This document shows, one piece after another, positions 11,286 through 22,549 of a stretch of 64,000 nt of DNA. The DNA lies in contig NC_049983.1 in NCBI RefSeq assembly GCF_000003815.2, forward strand, positions 2,260,497 through 2,324,496, written 5' to 3'. The position numbers and the translations under genes are program-made. Source of the stretch: Branchiostoma floridae (lineage: Eukaryota; Chordata; Leptocardii; Amphioxiformes; Branchiostomatidae). The notes under the pieces are model-generated. The model was not told the DNA's origin. It saw only the letters and a list, made by a program, of their open reading frames with translations, and searched no databases. How positions within the stretch are numbered: the stretch's first letter is position 1; each line of letters begins with the position of its first letter.

Positions 11286-12497
11286 TTTACACAAAAACAT
11301 GCACACTGTATATAGATAAATGCACATGATACATATACACACTCGTATTTCATTGAATGGGCGCATAGGTGCATAATAATGCGTATGACTAGCAAGTTAT
11401 TAAAAAGGATTATAGTCAGTGTATTTTGATCTACTTCTGCTTGATAAAGTAATCATATTGATAGTTATTGTCAAATTTATGGCTTGGTACAAAAAACTTG
11501 ACTTCACTATGAAATCAACATGGTCATGAAGACTTGGTATTCTATGGACATATAAAACTAAAGAATGGTATACAGTACACTGAACAATAGATTCTTCATG
11601 TTTGTTCATTTGCAACTACTTTGACTTTGGTACTGTCTTTGTCATTCGATCCTCTTGCAATTAGTAGCAATTTGCTTATTTTTGCAGCAGCTTTTTAATT
11701 TTTCTTTGGGGGGGGATTACATTGATGCAGGCAGATCAGATATTTACCCACCAAACAATCGAATAGACCTGACCTGAGTACATAACGCACCCAGTATTTC
11801 AGGCAAAAGGGATACCTTATCAGTTATCAGATATCTACACTAAATCTAGCATTCCTGATTTTTACTGTGAAATTGAGTTTAAGAAGCTTGTTCCTGCATG
11901 TTATAGAATTACATTAGTGACCAGTAAGTTGGGATTGGCTCAGGCACCGGTACAAGTACATTACTTAGTAATCAGTCACAGAGGTTTACAGGTACAGGTC
12001 CAGATGTTTACCTGAACAAGTTCACAAGGTAATAAACTGTGGTTTTCATTGAGGGCAGGGACAGGAATAAACAGTGAACAAAATGTTATCTAGGCTTCAT
12101 GTATCATATGCTGAGAACATGTGCTTAATGGATGTCTGTATGTATGGAGAATCTCAAAACAAAGATGGTCCTGATTTCAATGCTTATATTCAAATGTTTC
12201 GATCTTTTTGCAGTGCTAAGTTTTATCTTTGTGGTAGGAATAACATGCTTTTGGTAACAGAATAAGTTTGTACTTAAGTTAAGTGTAAGTCTATTCATGA
12301 GCAGGTAGAGTAATTGGTATATAGATGCATATTGATATCCAGTATTTTGGACCAGTCTACGTGACTCTACCAACATGATTTTCTGGGTACTGTAACCAGT
12401 ACCTGTACTGGTAAACATTCCCACAAGAGTATGCACCTAATGTCCATCTTCAAGTTGGAGATTCGGTCCATATCATACGGCGGCGTAATGTACGATA
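11286..12497. other. noncoding, no gene recognised
   Basis: Starts with the resumed CA-rich sequence. Open frames at 12074-12265 (+) and 12125-12436 (-) overlap each other and show no domain. A short G run lies near 11707. Confidence 0.3.
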
Positions 12498-13780
12498 AAT
12501 GACCTGCCCTGAGGTGTATACGGTGCCATAATTCATGGCGGTTCCTATAACCAACGAATGAAGCGACCGAGTCGGAGTAGGAAAGCGGGTCATTAACTTT
12601 ATTATCATATAGAAATTGTCATATATCTAGACATGAAGACTCCGAAGAGCGCATTATATTACATACATTGTAACGTTAGCCCATAGACGAGATCCAGTGT
12701 GTTCGTCCGGCCCTTTTTCTTGCTGGCCGGGGTGGATTCTTGCTCTCCCTACCTTTCGAAACGTCTTACCTATGTAGCTTGGCGATAAAATCTAACCAAC
12801 ACTCCCTGCACCTTGCGTTTACTGTTTGGGATCTATCTCTATGTACTACAAACGCGTCCGAACTGCCGCCATTTTGTTCACTCATTGTGGCTCTGTTCCA
12901 AGGGTTGTAAAATCTTCTACTGACAAATCATGTACTCTAGCTACAGCACTCTGTGAACGAGACCTATGCCAGTATTTTTGGACCAATGGGAACCTTGGAA
13001 AAAGCAGGTGGGTATGGTCTCATAACCACCTGGTTTATGGGGGAAAGGGAGCCTTCTGATTGGTCCACGGCGCCTGGCTATATGATTATACTATCAAAGC
13101 CGGCCAAAAAGGTTAGCTTGTCAAATTGAGACCATTGGCCCTTACAGTGGGTTTCATACTACATGTATATTATCATAAAGCCAGGAGGCGTGGACCAATC
13201 AGGAGACTCTCCATAACCCAGGTCATTAATATCCCATATACTACCCGCTTTTTCCAGGGTTCCCATTGGTCCAAAAAATACAGGCGTAGGTCTCGTTCTC
13301 AGTATTGTTCATGATTTGTGTGAGTAGAAGATTTTAAAACTCTTAGAACAAGAGCCACCAAATACTGCGGATGCACAAAATGGCGGCAGTTTGAAGATGT
13401 GTTTGTACAAAGAGATACATGGTGGTGGGATTCTATTGCCATTTTTAGCCACACAAGTAAGAAGGTTTGGAAGGCAGGGAGAGTAGCAGTCCGGCCCAAC
13501 CAAAAAGATAAATGGCCGCCGGACGAAGAAAATCTGGCTCTCGTCTATGGGCTACTAGACCATATTATGTAACAAGCGAATGCGTCCTCTGGAGTCGTCA
13601 CGGCTAGGTATCGGACAATGTCTATATGATAATAAACTTAATGACCCGCTTTCCTTCTGTGTATATGGTACTATAATTCATGGCCTATTCCTATAATCAG
13701 CTCATGAACGTCGCTACATTCAGTGGTTATAGGAACAGGCCATGAATTATGGCACCGTATACACCTCGGGGCAGGTCATT
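12498..13780. mobile_element. 1.28 kb fold-back (long inverted repeat) element
   Basis: The two ends are inverted copies: the left begins AATGACCTGCCC and the right ends GGGGCAGGTCATT. Matching pairs run inward almost to the centre near 13130: GAAAGCGGGTCATTAA with TTAATGACCCGCTTTCC, CCGCCATTTTGT with ACAAAATGGCGGCAG, GGACCAATGGGAACC with GGTTCCCATTGGTCC, TGATTGGTCCACG with CGTGGACCAATCA. Arms are about 600 bp each and moderately diverged. No transposase frame was seen and no clear target duplication. A further copy of the end sequence lies near 29925. Superfamily not assigned. Confidence 0.8.
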
Positions 13781-14635
13781 AACCTTATATTACACCACCG
13801 TGAGTCTGCTTGGAGATCATATGCACCCCCATAAAACGATGAAATGATGAATGTTACAACAGCCATCAACTTAGAGACAATAAGCATATCTCTAATAGTT
13901 TTTCTGGTTTGATCTGTGGTTTGGTTTGTGTAAAATAGCAATTTCTTCTTGGACTGGTCTGAAAAAAACGGACCTGAAAAAATCTTGAGGACCTGATCCT
14001 CTGGACCTGAACCGAACCTGGACTAAAATTTCTGTAACGGTACCCACCCCTAGTAGTGATTTTACAAGTGTAGGTTTGAAACCACCTGTAACGTTATGTG
14101 ACGGAATATAAAAACAGTGACAGTAGCGATCTGACTTGATCTGCATAGGGCCTGGCTAGCTGGTTTCTCTTACAAAACTATAATTCTGAGAACTGAATTG
14201 AATTTTTTGCTGCTCTCACCCATGGCTATAATTTCTTCAGAGCCATCAACCAATACCAATGTTGTGGTGCATCTTTCGTAAAACCAACTCATGACCCCCT
14301 TGGTATATATAGGTGTTGTGGGAAAATAAAGAAACCATTGATGGTTACCTGTAATTTTCTACATAGTAAGTGGTACGGTCTATAGACTGACAACAGCATT
14401 TATATTTAAATGAGAGCAGAATTTGCCTCCTATATTGCATATGCAAGTATGATTAGACAAATAATGTTCACTCAACATATACAACACCATATTGATCAAA
14501 GGATGCCCTGTGTTGTCCTCCGTATCATCCTATAGACAGGTCCAATATTACTTTTTTTCATTACTTTATCAAGCAAAGTCTAAACTTTTGATAAAAGTTA
14601 AAACAGTTACAGACTGGAATGAGTGTTTGAAATGA
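13781..14635. other. noncoding, no gene recognised
   Basis: Contains a CTGGACCTGAACCGAACCTGG low-complexity stretch near 14003. No coding support. Confidence 0.3.
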
Positions 14636-15160
14636 ATTCACCACTTGCACACCATAATTCGCTACGCCAGGGTTCCAGATATGGATGTTACGGCACTGTT
14701 GCTCAGGGTGCGAAGCCAGGATGGAACCAGCTATAAAACCTTCAGTACGTGGGTGGCAAAGCATATACTAGTAAACTAATGAGTTGTCTGGCAAATATAG
14801 TTACAGTGCACAGGACATGGTTTAATCACTTGCTGACAACAAAGTACAAAGGCTGCAGACGAAACGCAAGTCGTGACCCGTGAGGTCATCGGGCGAAACC
14901 AAGTAACAGCCACAGTGGAGACGTGTAGCCGCGTGCTGGCTACATGTAGTTTATACCTCTGACAACAAAGCTCTCAGCCCTAATAATAGAAGTACTAGAT
15001 TTGCCGGAGAACTCATTAATTACTTTATATACTTCGTCGCCCTCGTACTGAAGGTTTTAGCTGATTCCACCCTGGTTTCGCACCCTGAGCAACGGTGGTA
15101 ACATCCATATCCGGAACCCTGGCGTAGCGAATTATGGGAAGTGTGCGAGTGGTGAATGGC
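14636..15160. mobile_element. inverted-repeat element (about 120-bp arms)
   Basis: The left arm (about 14636-14760) and right arm (about 15030-15160) are inverted copies: CATAATTCGCTACGCCAGGG matches its complement near 15117, TTGCTCAGGGTGCGAA matches TTCGCACCCTGAGCAA near 15078, and ACCTTCAGTACG matches CGTACTGAAGGT near 15043. The interior of about 270 bp is unrelated. Exact ends and target duplication could not be fixed. It is probably a nonautonomous DNA transposon. Confidence 0.7.
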
Positions 15161-15970
15161 CTCTCCTGCAAAATCTTCAAAATCACTGTAGCTTAAGCCA
15201 GTCAACTCTAACTCTACTAGTAACGTTAGGTTTGTTTGAATTTGTGAAGTGCAAATCGTTGCTTTATGTCAAACATTTTTTAAACATTTATTGTGCATTA
15301 TTTACAAAAATTTTATCCCCTATTCATGAACATCATAATTTTTTTGACCAAAACGTCACAGAGCATCTGGTTGTGCCGCTGTTCACAGCCTCAGTTTTAC
15401 CAGCTGTGATACTTAGACAGCAGTAGAAGTAGTAGACACAAGTCAGGTATGACGGCATAGTGACCACAAACCTGTACTCTGAGGCTTACAATATTTTGCC
15501 CGCACAACATTTAGCCATGCCAATAATATTGGCATGAAGTTTATCCTTGGTCCTACCGGTCCGGATCCTGCCTCGGGTTTTCAAACTATAATTATTCCAT
15601 ACCTCATTGATTATTATCAAATTGAAAACCAAAGCCTCATGATTAACGTTATAAGACCTACCTGTTGAACTGGTTGACGTGGATTAAATATGCTTGAAAG
15701 TTGGAAGAGAGTTTCCTGGTCCTAGACCCTCCGAACCAGCCGCCATGTTGACTGTTGTGTGACCTCCAGCTATCAGTAGGGTCACGAATCGTGCGCCTGG
15801 TTACCTAAATATCATCAGCTTACGCCAAGTTACAGGGCGATCATCTCCGATCTGTGTCGCTGATTGTCATACCGCACGGTACCACGGTGCTACCGTACAC
15901 CGATACCTCTCGCTGATTTTCAACCCCCAATCTACCAGATATCTCGGTGATTCTGTATGAATGGGGTGCA
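15161..15970. other. noncoding, nothing recognised
   Basis: No gene or repeat could be supported. A local cluster of ACCGCACGGTACCACGGTGC near 15873 is a small self-complementary motif. Confidence 0.3.
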
Positions 15971-16400
15971 CAGTCACTGGGCTTTCTCTTGACTCGACTT
16001 GGGGGAGTACAGTATCTGCAACTCTACTAACGGTCACAGAGCTTCTTCTTGACTCGACTTGGGGAGTGCAGTATCTGTAACACTACTCACAGTCACCGGG
16101 CTTTCTCTTGACTCGACTTGGGGGAGTACAGTATCTGTAACGCTACTCACAGTCACTGGGCTTTCTCTTGACTCGACTTGGGGGAGTAAAGTATCAGCTG
16201 TACACTACTAGTACTCACAGTCACCGGGCTTTCTCTTGACTCGACTAGGGGGAGTACAGTATCTGCAACGCTACTCACAGTCACTGGGCTTTCTCTTGAC
16301 TCGACTTGGGGGAGTACTGTATCTGTAACACTACTCACAGTCACTGGGCTTTCTCTTGACTCGACTTGGGGGAGTACTGTATCTGTAACACTACTCGAGG
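15971..16400. repeat. 60-bp tandem repeat, in frame on the minus strand
   Basis: About seven copies of a 60-bp unit containing CACTGGGCTTTCTCTTGACT, CGACTTGGGGGAGTACAGTA and TCTGTAACACTACTCACAGT. Because 60 is a multiple of three, the minus strand reads a 20-residue repeat (SSVTDTVLPQVESRESPVTV) over part of the array. A short insertion near 16195-16212 breaks the frame, which argues against it being a maintained coding repeat. Confidence 0.85.
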
Positions 16401-17319
16401 TCACATACTTGCAGGCTTTGTGGTCTTGTTGACGTGGGGAAGGGGGGTGGTGTGCCCAACTCCGTTCCGTCCTTCCACTTCTGTGTTGTCAACTCCGTTC
16501 CGCCCTGCAACCTCTGTGTTGGCTTAGGAGCGGTCCTTGCTCCCTTTCCTTGCCGCCGCTTGCAGCTCACCGTTCTTGTGCTTGGCCTCGACAGACAGAG
16601 GCAGGCCACGTCTTGCTGCCAAGGCCCCCTAGGTGCAGAGCTTCTGGCGCTCTCCTCACTGGCCGCCCTGTGAAAGAAATCGGAAAGCTGGCCAGTATTA
16701 CAATAGTCGGCACCAGTATCAAGGTGTATGTATGATCTCTTAACGCCCCAACTGAGCAGTCATGGGAAATTGCGTGTACTTGTTACCCACCGGCATGTGC
16801 CCGTAAAAGTGCCCGTTGAGTGTGATGCGCCTCTTCGGTGGGGAGGAGGGCAACATGATATGAATACTGGAACATTTTGACATTGTTATATTTAATTGTA
16901 TTTTTCTGCTCTATTTGATAGAACGCTTTATCATTCCCAATTATACGCACATATGTGTTAACTATATATGTTCTCTGAAGACGTGTAAACCAAGACAAAC
17001 ATAATGTGATTTGAACCGTAGTCCAACAGCATCCTTGTGGCATCAGTGTTTCAAGATATAAGTGTGAATTGAGGAAGAAATCCTGTGCATGTCGGCTCAT
17101 ACCGGATTCCACCGGGCTTGGCCTAACCAAATTAAACCCATTGCCCTAAACCGTCAAAACTTGACTGACTCTGAGACGTAGAAATTGAGGTAGAACGTTT
17201 GTTTTGTTTATTACGAAATCTCCATTAGTGTTGAAATACATCCACTACTCTTCCTTGAGTTCTCTAACACAAAATAAATGGATTGTGCCTACTTTCATTT
17301 TATTTTTACCGTTATTTTT
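16401..17319. other. noncoding, GC-rich patch then AT-rich, no gene assigned
   Basis: A GC-rich patch at 16430-16680 is open on both strands (79 codons plus, 72 codons minus) but carries no recognisable domain, and splice evidence is absent. The rest is AT-rich. Confidence 0.3.
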
Positions 17320-17600
17320 GCTAGGTTCAAATCCAGGAGAGTAACGCACTATGCGGCGATCTGTGATTTATCCCACGAGTATCAGGTTTGTGACCCCTCA
17401 CCTTTACCCCGTTTGAGAGCAGACTTGCGCCATTTTGTTTTGCGTCTCGTCTTGCGTTTTCAGATCCTCCAAACTGACACGATTTTTACCGATTTCCAGG
17501 AGACTTTGAGACCTCTTAGTATCATAGACATACAGGTATGGCCTTTTATTGTCGTTAAAGCCTGGTTGATTCTTGTTTGGCGGTGAAGTAGAATGAGAGG
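17320..17600 (+). promoter_or_regulatory. shared zinc-finger promoter module 1 with noncoding first exon
   Basis: First of four copies of a roughly 260-bp block. In order it shows GTATCAGGTTTGTGACC, a DR1-like site on the minus strand (17391-17405, AGGTGA-G-GGGTCA), a YY1-like GCGCCATTTTG at 17428-17438, a stretch ending in CATACAG, and a splice donor GTATGG at 17536. The first part of the intron (TTGTCGTTAA...TTTGGCGGTGAAGTAGAAT) is also conserved among copies. The transcript would splice to the acceptor at about 18663, 2 bases before ATG of the 18666 gene. The start site is not visible; module identity rests on four-way similarity. Confidence 0.7.
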
Positions 17601-18663
17601 ACCTTGTGTGTTTTCGATCGGTAGTCAATGGGGAGGGGGGCATTCAAATTTTTGAAGCGTGATGTCAAATATCGATTTGCACCTCAAATATACTGTCACT
17701 ACTCAGGAAAAAAATGTTGTATCTAATTAGATGAATGATATAATAAATGAAGATGGGTATAGTCGTGCAGCTAAAACTAATCTACAAGTAAACTTTTCAT
17801 TGTACAGAAGAAAACCCTGGTCATAGCACATCGTTCACATTTTTGGTGCGCAGCTGCGGAATTCATTTCAGCCTGGTATCCTATATAAGAAAGTCATTAT
17901 TTTCGCACAATCATGAAGTTCCCAAGAACCTGCAGTGACAGTGAAATGGTGTAAACAGTGCTATATTTGCGTGTCCACTCTTTTAACACTATTGTACATT
18001 CTGTGCTTATTTTCTACTACAAAGATAACGTCTAAGACATCTGGAGGCGCATGTGTATATGGATTCTATTTCTAATGTTTCCCTGTACCTGTGTTGCTAG
18101 ACTATATTCTGTTGTTGTTTTTTCCTATGAGTCAGTTAGTGCCTGCAATATGTACTTCGTTTATTTGTCAACCTTGTATGGTACTTGTAGTCCCTTCAGT
18201 TTTCGAAAAAAAAACCCTCAGTTTTCGAAAAAAAAAAAAAACTGATTTCCAAGGGAGCCCTGCAATAAAACGGTGATATATATGCGTGTAACACCATTGT
18301 TTAGTCTGTGCTCATAACCATTGTTCCAAAAAGATTACGTCAAAAAGTGAAAAACCTGTGAAGGCGCATATGCATGTGTATATTGATTGTTATGTTTCTA
18401 TGTAAATGTATTGTTGTGGTGTATGGATATATTCTGATTTTACCATGAGCCAGTAAGTGGCTAATATTGCCTGTAATATAGAATTATGAACCATGTTGTA
18501 ATATCCACTATGAAATATTCAAATCTTGTTACTGGAAAAATAACGGAGGAGTGAAAATGTGTCCACGAATTCCAATCTTTAGACTGTACCCTTTTTCTGG
18601 TTGGTAAAAGCTTTGTAAAAGAACATATTTTTTCTTATCCTTATTTTGTTATCATCATTATAG
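17601..18663 (+). other. presumed first intron of the 18666 zinc-finger gene
   Basis: The stretch lies between the module 1 donor (17536) and the acceptor AG before the coding exon. It holds a short tandem of CAGTTTTCGAAAAAAAA at 18197-18241 and two diverged copies of an intron segment (about 18010-18165 and 18325-18485) sharing GGCGCATRTG...TATATTCTG...ATGAGYCAGTAAGTG..GCCTG. A third copy of the last part lies at 52675-52712, at a similar place in the intron of the 52942 gene. Confidence 0.5.
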
Positions 18664-18665
18664 AG

Positions 18666-19724
18666 ATGGCGGAATTCACGTGTCTGCCGCCTAATAAAGA
18701 GCTTCATGTGGAACAAACTATTAACGAGAGGCACATAAAAAAGGAGGTGACAGGAGGCACTAGATGGCAACAGGATAAAGAAGAGAGCGTGCTGTGCCAG
18801 GAAACGCACAGTGACGACCAGGAAACCTACGACTTCTTTGGCTCAACCCAACCAACTGGACATCCTTGGAACAAAACTTACAGCAGTTTGGAGCAGACAA
18901 CAGACACGGGACGGCAGCAGGACGAGGAATGGGACGTTCCAATCGACGGAACGTGCGGTTTAAGAGCAGAAATGGGAGCGTCCAATAATGAGTTTTCTAC
19001 TGGTAAACTGTCTGCAGAACACCATGGGAAGGAGATGGACTGTACTGAGCAACCTGGGAAAGAGAGTGCCAGTAGGGAGACCCAGACAACAGACATGTGC
19101 ATGGATCAGGAAACGTGTGATGTGAACTTTCCCCAACCTAACAACACATCAACCTCACAGGTACAGGAGAGCAGAGGCAATATGGGAAGACGTGTGGTTA
19201 ATTACAGAGGTGAGAAACCCTACAAGTGTGGAGAGTGCGGATACAAGACAAGTAAAAAGGACCACTTATCCCGACATATAAGAACCCATACAGGAGAAAA
19301 ACCATACAAGTGTGGGGAGTGTGGGTTTAGGACAGCTCGGAAGTCTATCTTATCTACACATATTAGAACCCACACAGGAGAAAAACCCTACAAATGTGAT
19401 CAGTGTGACTATTCTGCAGCACGAAAAGGTGAATTGAATAAACATTTAGCAAAACACAGTGGTGAGAAACCCTACATGTGTGAGAAGTGTGGGTACAGGA
19501 CAGCTGACACGTCTCACTTATCACGACATATGAGAACCCACACTGGAGAGAAACCGTACAAGTGTGACCAGTGTGAATATTCTGCTGTAGAGAAATCCAA
19601 ATTGGATCTACATAAAAGAAAACACACTGGTGAAAAACCCTACAAGTGTGACCAGTGTAATTATTCTGCTGCAGAGAAGTGCAAATTGGGTCGACATTCT
19701 TTGGTACACAAGAAAGCACAATGA
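18666..19724 (+). CDS. C2H2 zinc-finger protein, 6 fingers (gene 1)
   Basis: A 352-residue coding exon starts at ATGGCGGAATTC, directly after a polypyrimidine tract and AG acceptor. Residues 1-185 form the shared N-terminal region (MAEFTCLPP..., VLCQETHSDDQETYD, QPTGHPWNKTY, TDTGRQQDE, RETQTTDM, QETCDVNFPQPNNTSTSQ); I recognise no KRAB, SCAN or BTB domain in it. Six Cys2His2 fingers follow (186-348), joined by TGEKPY linkers, in the REST-like form with Tyr or Phe two residues after the second Cys. Helix positions -1,2,3,6 read KDHR, RSIT, RGEK, DSHR, ESKL, ECKR. This indicates a nuclear sequence-specific DNA-binding protein. The stop at 19722-19724 cuts a longer ancestral array (remnant downstream). 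Target and regulatory sign are unknown. Confidence 0.85.
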   Translation: MAEFTCLPPNKELHVEQTINERHIKKEVTGGTRWQQDKEESVLCQETHSDDQETYDFFGSTQPTGHPWNKTYSSLEQTTDTGRQQDEEWDVPIDGTCGLRAEMGASNNEFSTGKLSAEHHGKEMDCTEQPGKESASRETQTTDMCMDQETCDVNFPQPNNTSTSQVQESRGNMGRRVVNYRGEKPYKCGECGYKTSKKDHLSRHIRTHTGEKPYKCGECGFRTARKSILSTHIRTHTGEKPYKCDQCDYSAARKGELNKHLAKHSGEKPYMCEKCGYRTADTSHLSRHMRTHTGEKPYKCDQCEYSAVEKSKLDLHKRKHTGEKPYKCDQCNYSAAEKCKLGRHSLVHKKAQ

Positions 19725-19885
19725 TGAGAAACCATTGTGGGGAGTGTGGGTACAGGACGTCTAGATAGAATGATTTATACCAGCATATGAGAACCCACAA
19801 ACCTTAAAGTTGTAGTCCTGATAGGTATAACTACTCTGCAGCCACGAAATCTCAGCTGTCTAAACATTTGGCAACACTTACAAGG
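19725..19885 (+). pseudogene. decayed extra fingers after the stop of gene 1
   Basis: Directly after the stop, the text GGGGAGTGTGGGTACAGGAC, CATATGAGAACCCACA and AACTACTCTGCAGCCACGAA still reads as CGECGYRT..., HMRTH and YSAATKSQLSKHLAT finger pieces, but with in-frame stops (TAG near 19765, TAA near 19805) and a lost second Cys. The ancestral protein evidently had at least two more fingers. Confidence 0.75.
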
Positions 19886-20155
19886 GAAGCTGAAACTGCA
19901 AGTGTGACAAATGCATAGCATACCGCCTTGTCCTCTTCCATGCAGATCTAGCTGGGACGTACTCTACAAATGTGACCTGTTCAACTTCGAAATATTTACT
20001 TCGTACTGATATATTTGTTAATTGATAACGTATATTAACCAATTCAAGAAAGCGTCCCTGGCTATGGCACAAACTTTCATTCAGAAAAGCATACATTTGT
20101 CCAAACACGTTTAATCAGTCAAGTAGAAGCATGATCGTAGTGTTGCATCATTTCT
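19886..20155. other. 3' flank of gene 1, nothing recognised
   Basis: Probable 3' untranslated or intergenic sequence. No clear polyadenylation signal is assigned. Confidence 0.3.
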
Positions 20156-20530
20156 TTACATGCTGATTTGAACCAATCACCTTTCTGACTTACTAAACTA
20201 ATCATGCTATCTGGCATCCGTGCTTTCTTGGTTAACCAATCACATTATCTTTTTGCCCTTGTTGACCAATTACGACATATTATTATCTTGCCTAACCAAT
20301 CACAGTAGCTCTCTAGCCCGGGTAAACAACCATAGCATCTTTTATGCTGGTGAACAAATCACAACACCTTTTCATCCTCGTCAACCAAACAGAGCATAAT
20401 TTTATTTTATTAAGTAATCACAACATTTTTTTTTTAAATTCTGGCTTATCAATCACGGCATCTTTCCCATTGAACCAATCACAGAACCTATCCATCTTGT
20501 TTGAACAATTAGGGCATTTCTTTAACCTAC
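20156..20530. repeat. decayed tandem array with CCAATCAC cores
   Basis: About ten diverged units of roughly 30-40 bp share the pattern TTGNTNAACCAATCACANCATCTTTT. Cores occur near 20172, 20234, 20267, 20294, 20350, 20382, 20450, 20474 and 20503. Four keep an intact CCAATCA. The CCAAT word is the NF-Y core, but the spacing and decay look like an old minisatellite rather than a promoter. Confidence 0.6.
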
Positions 20531-21300
20531 TACAAACCTCCTTAATTGCCAATGATGCCATCTTAGAGAGAAAGCAAAATTTAATCTACCGCAAAGCACA
20601 ATGGAAAAGATTGAAGACTGAATGCAGCTGCAGGATTTTCTAAAGACTGTAGATGCAGAACCCAGTGACTGATGATGATGTACCACAAGTATGAAGAAGA
20701 TATACATACAACATTTAGTGTACAGCTGCTTTAGAACTTCCAATATACTAATTCGTTAAGTACTTGGGATATCTGTAAACAATAAACCCACACAACAAAC
20801 GACGTTAGTAAACAATCTGCTAGTTTTCCACTATTAAGGTCTTTGGGGTAGTTTTCAGAAAGTCTTCATTAGTCTTTCTCCTACACAACAATGTATACAT
20901 AAATTACAACCTCGATTTTTAAGCATTTCCAAGAATGAATATATGAATACTTGAATACCATGATGAATTGTTACAGGTGAAGTTATCCCACTATGCTAGT
21001 ATCTACTTGAATATATCGTATTAGTTAATGAGTGGAGGTCTTTTATATCCACAAGCATGCCACAAGAAATATTTTACAGGTACATATATGATACAGTGTC
21101 AAGCTAGCACAAGAATTATGACCAACTGGATGAATTTGAATTTTTCTTGCCGCTTTATAAAGAAAATGTAATATTAATTATATTTAATGAAAAAGGTTTG
21201 TGCCATTAGAAACATGACTTTTTCTGTATCACTCAGCTGTATGGAGTAATGAAACATCTATACGAATATCTGTTGGAGATGCACACTGAAGTTTTTCTGT
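20531..21300. other. noncoding, nothing recognised
   Basis: AT-rich. No gene or element supported. Confidence 0.3.
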
Positions 21301-21336
21301 AATTATGATATTTTTGAATGTTGCCTACTTCAGAAC

Positions 21337-22000
21337 CTACAGCGAGTTTACTGGGGTTTTTGAAATCAACGACGACTCGGACAAACTCCCCGTGGCTTTG
21401 TACATTTCTATTCGACCTTTTCCGTCGTTCGACACAACTATATTGCCCGAGGAGTCTATACAAATTCCAAAAGGAAAGGTCAACTTATTTCCAACTTCGA
21501 ATAACTTGTGTCCAGATCTAGAGTGATTGTACACCTGAACATAGCTAAACAGTGCCGTAACCAGAATGTTTCCATCGATAGCAGACGCTATGTCAGTAAT
21601 TCTAAGACTTTCGTCATCAAAACTCCGGACGAGAGAACCATCAGGTTGGAAAATCGTGATTTTGTTTATATCCCCTACAATGATTCTGTTGTTATACATG
21701 TCTGCTTGGGTATCTATGTAGCGCAGTCCAACCTGGCCATTGTCCGGCCTTTGCTATTGTACCGTATGATATGCGCGTTAGAATTCACCCCTATCTCCCA
21801 CTACCCACAAGAAGCCCTCTGCATCAATAGCAACATCAGAAGGGAGATTTTCAATGTACTTTTCCCCGGTACTTCCGTAGAGAAGTGTCGGAGATATACC
21901 CCATCCATGCTAAAGACTTGGACACGCCTGTCTATCATGTCCGCCACAAATATCTCATTGTCATCGGACACGGCCACTCCGTAGTTCGTAGACGACCAAT
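21337..22000 (-). pseudogene. NHL-repeat (beta-propeller) gene fragment, broken
   Basis: On the minus strand, from about 22000 down to 21337, pieces read as NHL repeats in three frames: NYGVAVSDDNEIFVADMIDR, VQVFSMDGVYLRHF, then after a shift SDVAIDAEGFLWVVGDRG, then in another frame NAHIIRYNSKGRTMARLDC, then the last 120 codons (NRIIVGDINKITIFQPDGSL...FPFGICIDSSGNIVVSNDGKG). These are typical of TRIM2/3/71-like and other NHL proteins, whose propellers bind RNA or protein. At least three frame changes and in-frame stops make a pseudogene the simplest reading. A CTTATAG acceptor-like sequence lies at the 5' end near 22005. Confidence 0.7.
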
Positions 22001-22134
22001 TCTATAAGCAAACTTCTTTTAGAAAAGATAGCGACATACATGTTTAGCCCTATGGCCCAATCATTCGTAGAGGGTAAGTGTAAGTACATGGCAGGGCTAG
22101 GAAAGTAACATTTTAACGAAAATGCAGGATGTTT

Positions 22135-22148
22135 GGGGGGGGGGGGGG
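22135..22148. repeat. poly-G run (14 G)
   Basis: A run of 14 G followed by TAGGGG. Similar runs occur on the other strand at 25799-25813 and at 49213-49226. Confidence 0.9.
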
Positions 22149-22476
22149 TAGGGGTTATGAGAAGGTTCTTTAAAAAAAACTTTCTTTCTTGAAGAACAAC
22201 GGTGTCTTCTTTGTTAATGTGTGAATCACTAGCATGCTGTTTTCGTGTTGTAATCAAGAAATAAAAGTGTGATTACTGTACAGTACTAGTATCAAAGAAC
22301 CGTAATTCCGAGTCATTCTCAAATTGGATTTTTTTTCAAATTCAATGTTGGAACAGTCCATTTTTGCAAGGAGGAGCGAAGTAAAAATAGCTGAATTTGC
22401 TCCTAAGCAAATACCGGCCTTTCTAGTTATATTTCAGCCATACATAGTATGGTGAAATATATTGTATTCGTAATGT

Positions 22477-22507
22477 TCTTCTTTCTTTCTTTCTTTCTTT
22501 CTTTCTC
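22477..22507. repeat. (CTTT)n microsatellite
   Basis: About seven perfect CTTT units. Confidence 0.95.
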
Positions 22508-22549
22508 CTGGCAAATCTTCAAAGTGATTCATCTCCGCCGTTCCTGAAC

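Noticed and set aside
16391-16673. GC-rich overlapping open frames on both strands as a gene
   Set aside because: No domain, no splice support and mutual overlap; GC-rich sequence lowers stop density by itself.
17278-17586. 102-codon open frame across promoter module 1 as a protein
   Set aside because: The frame is not kept in the other three modules and runs through the conserved splice donor.
19363-19800. Minus-strand 145-codon open frame opposite gene 1, and similar frames opposite the other finger arrays
   Set aside because: These are antisense shadows of the repeated TGEKPY linkers and fingers.
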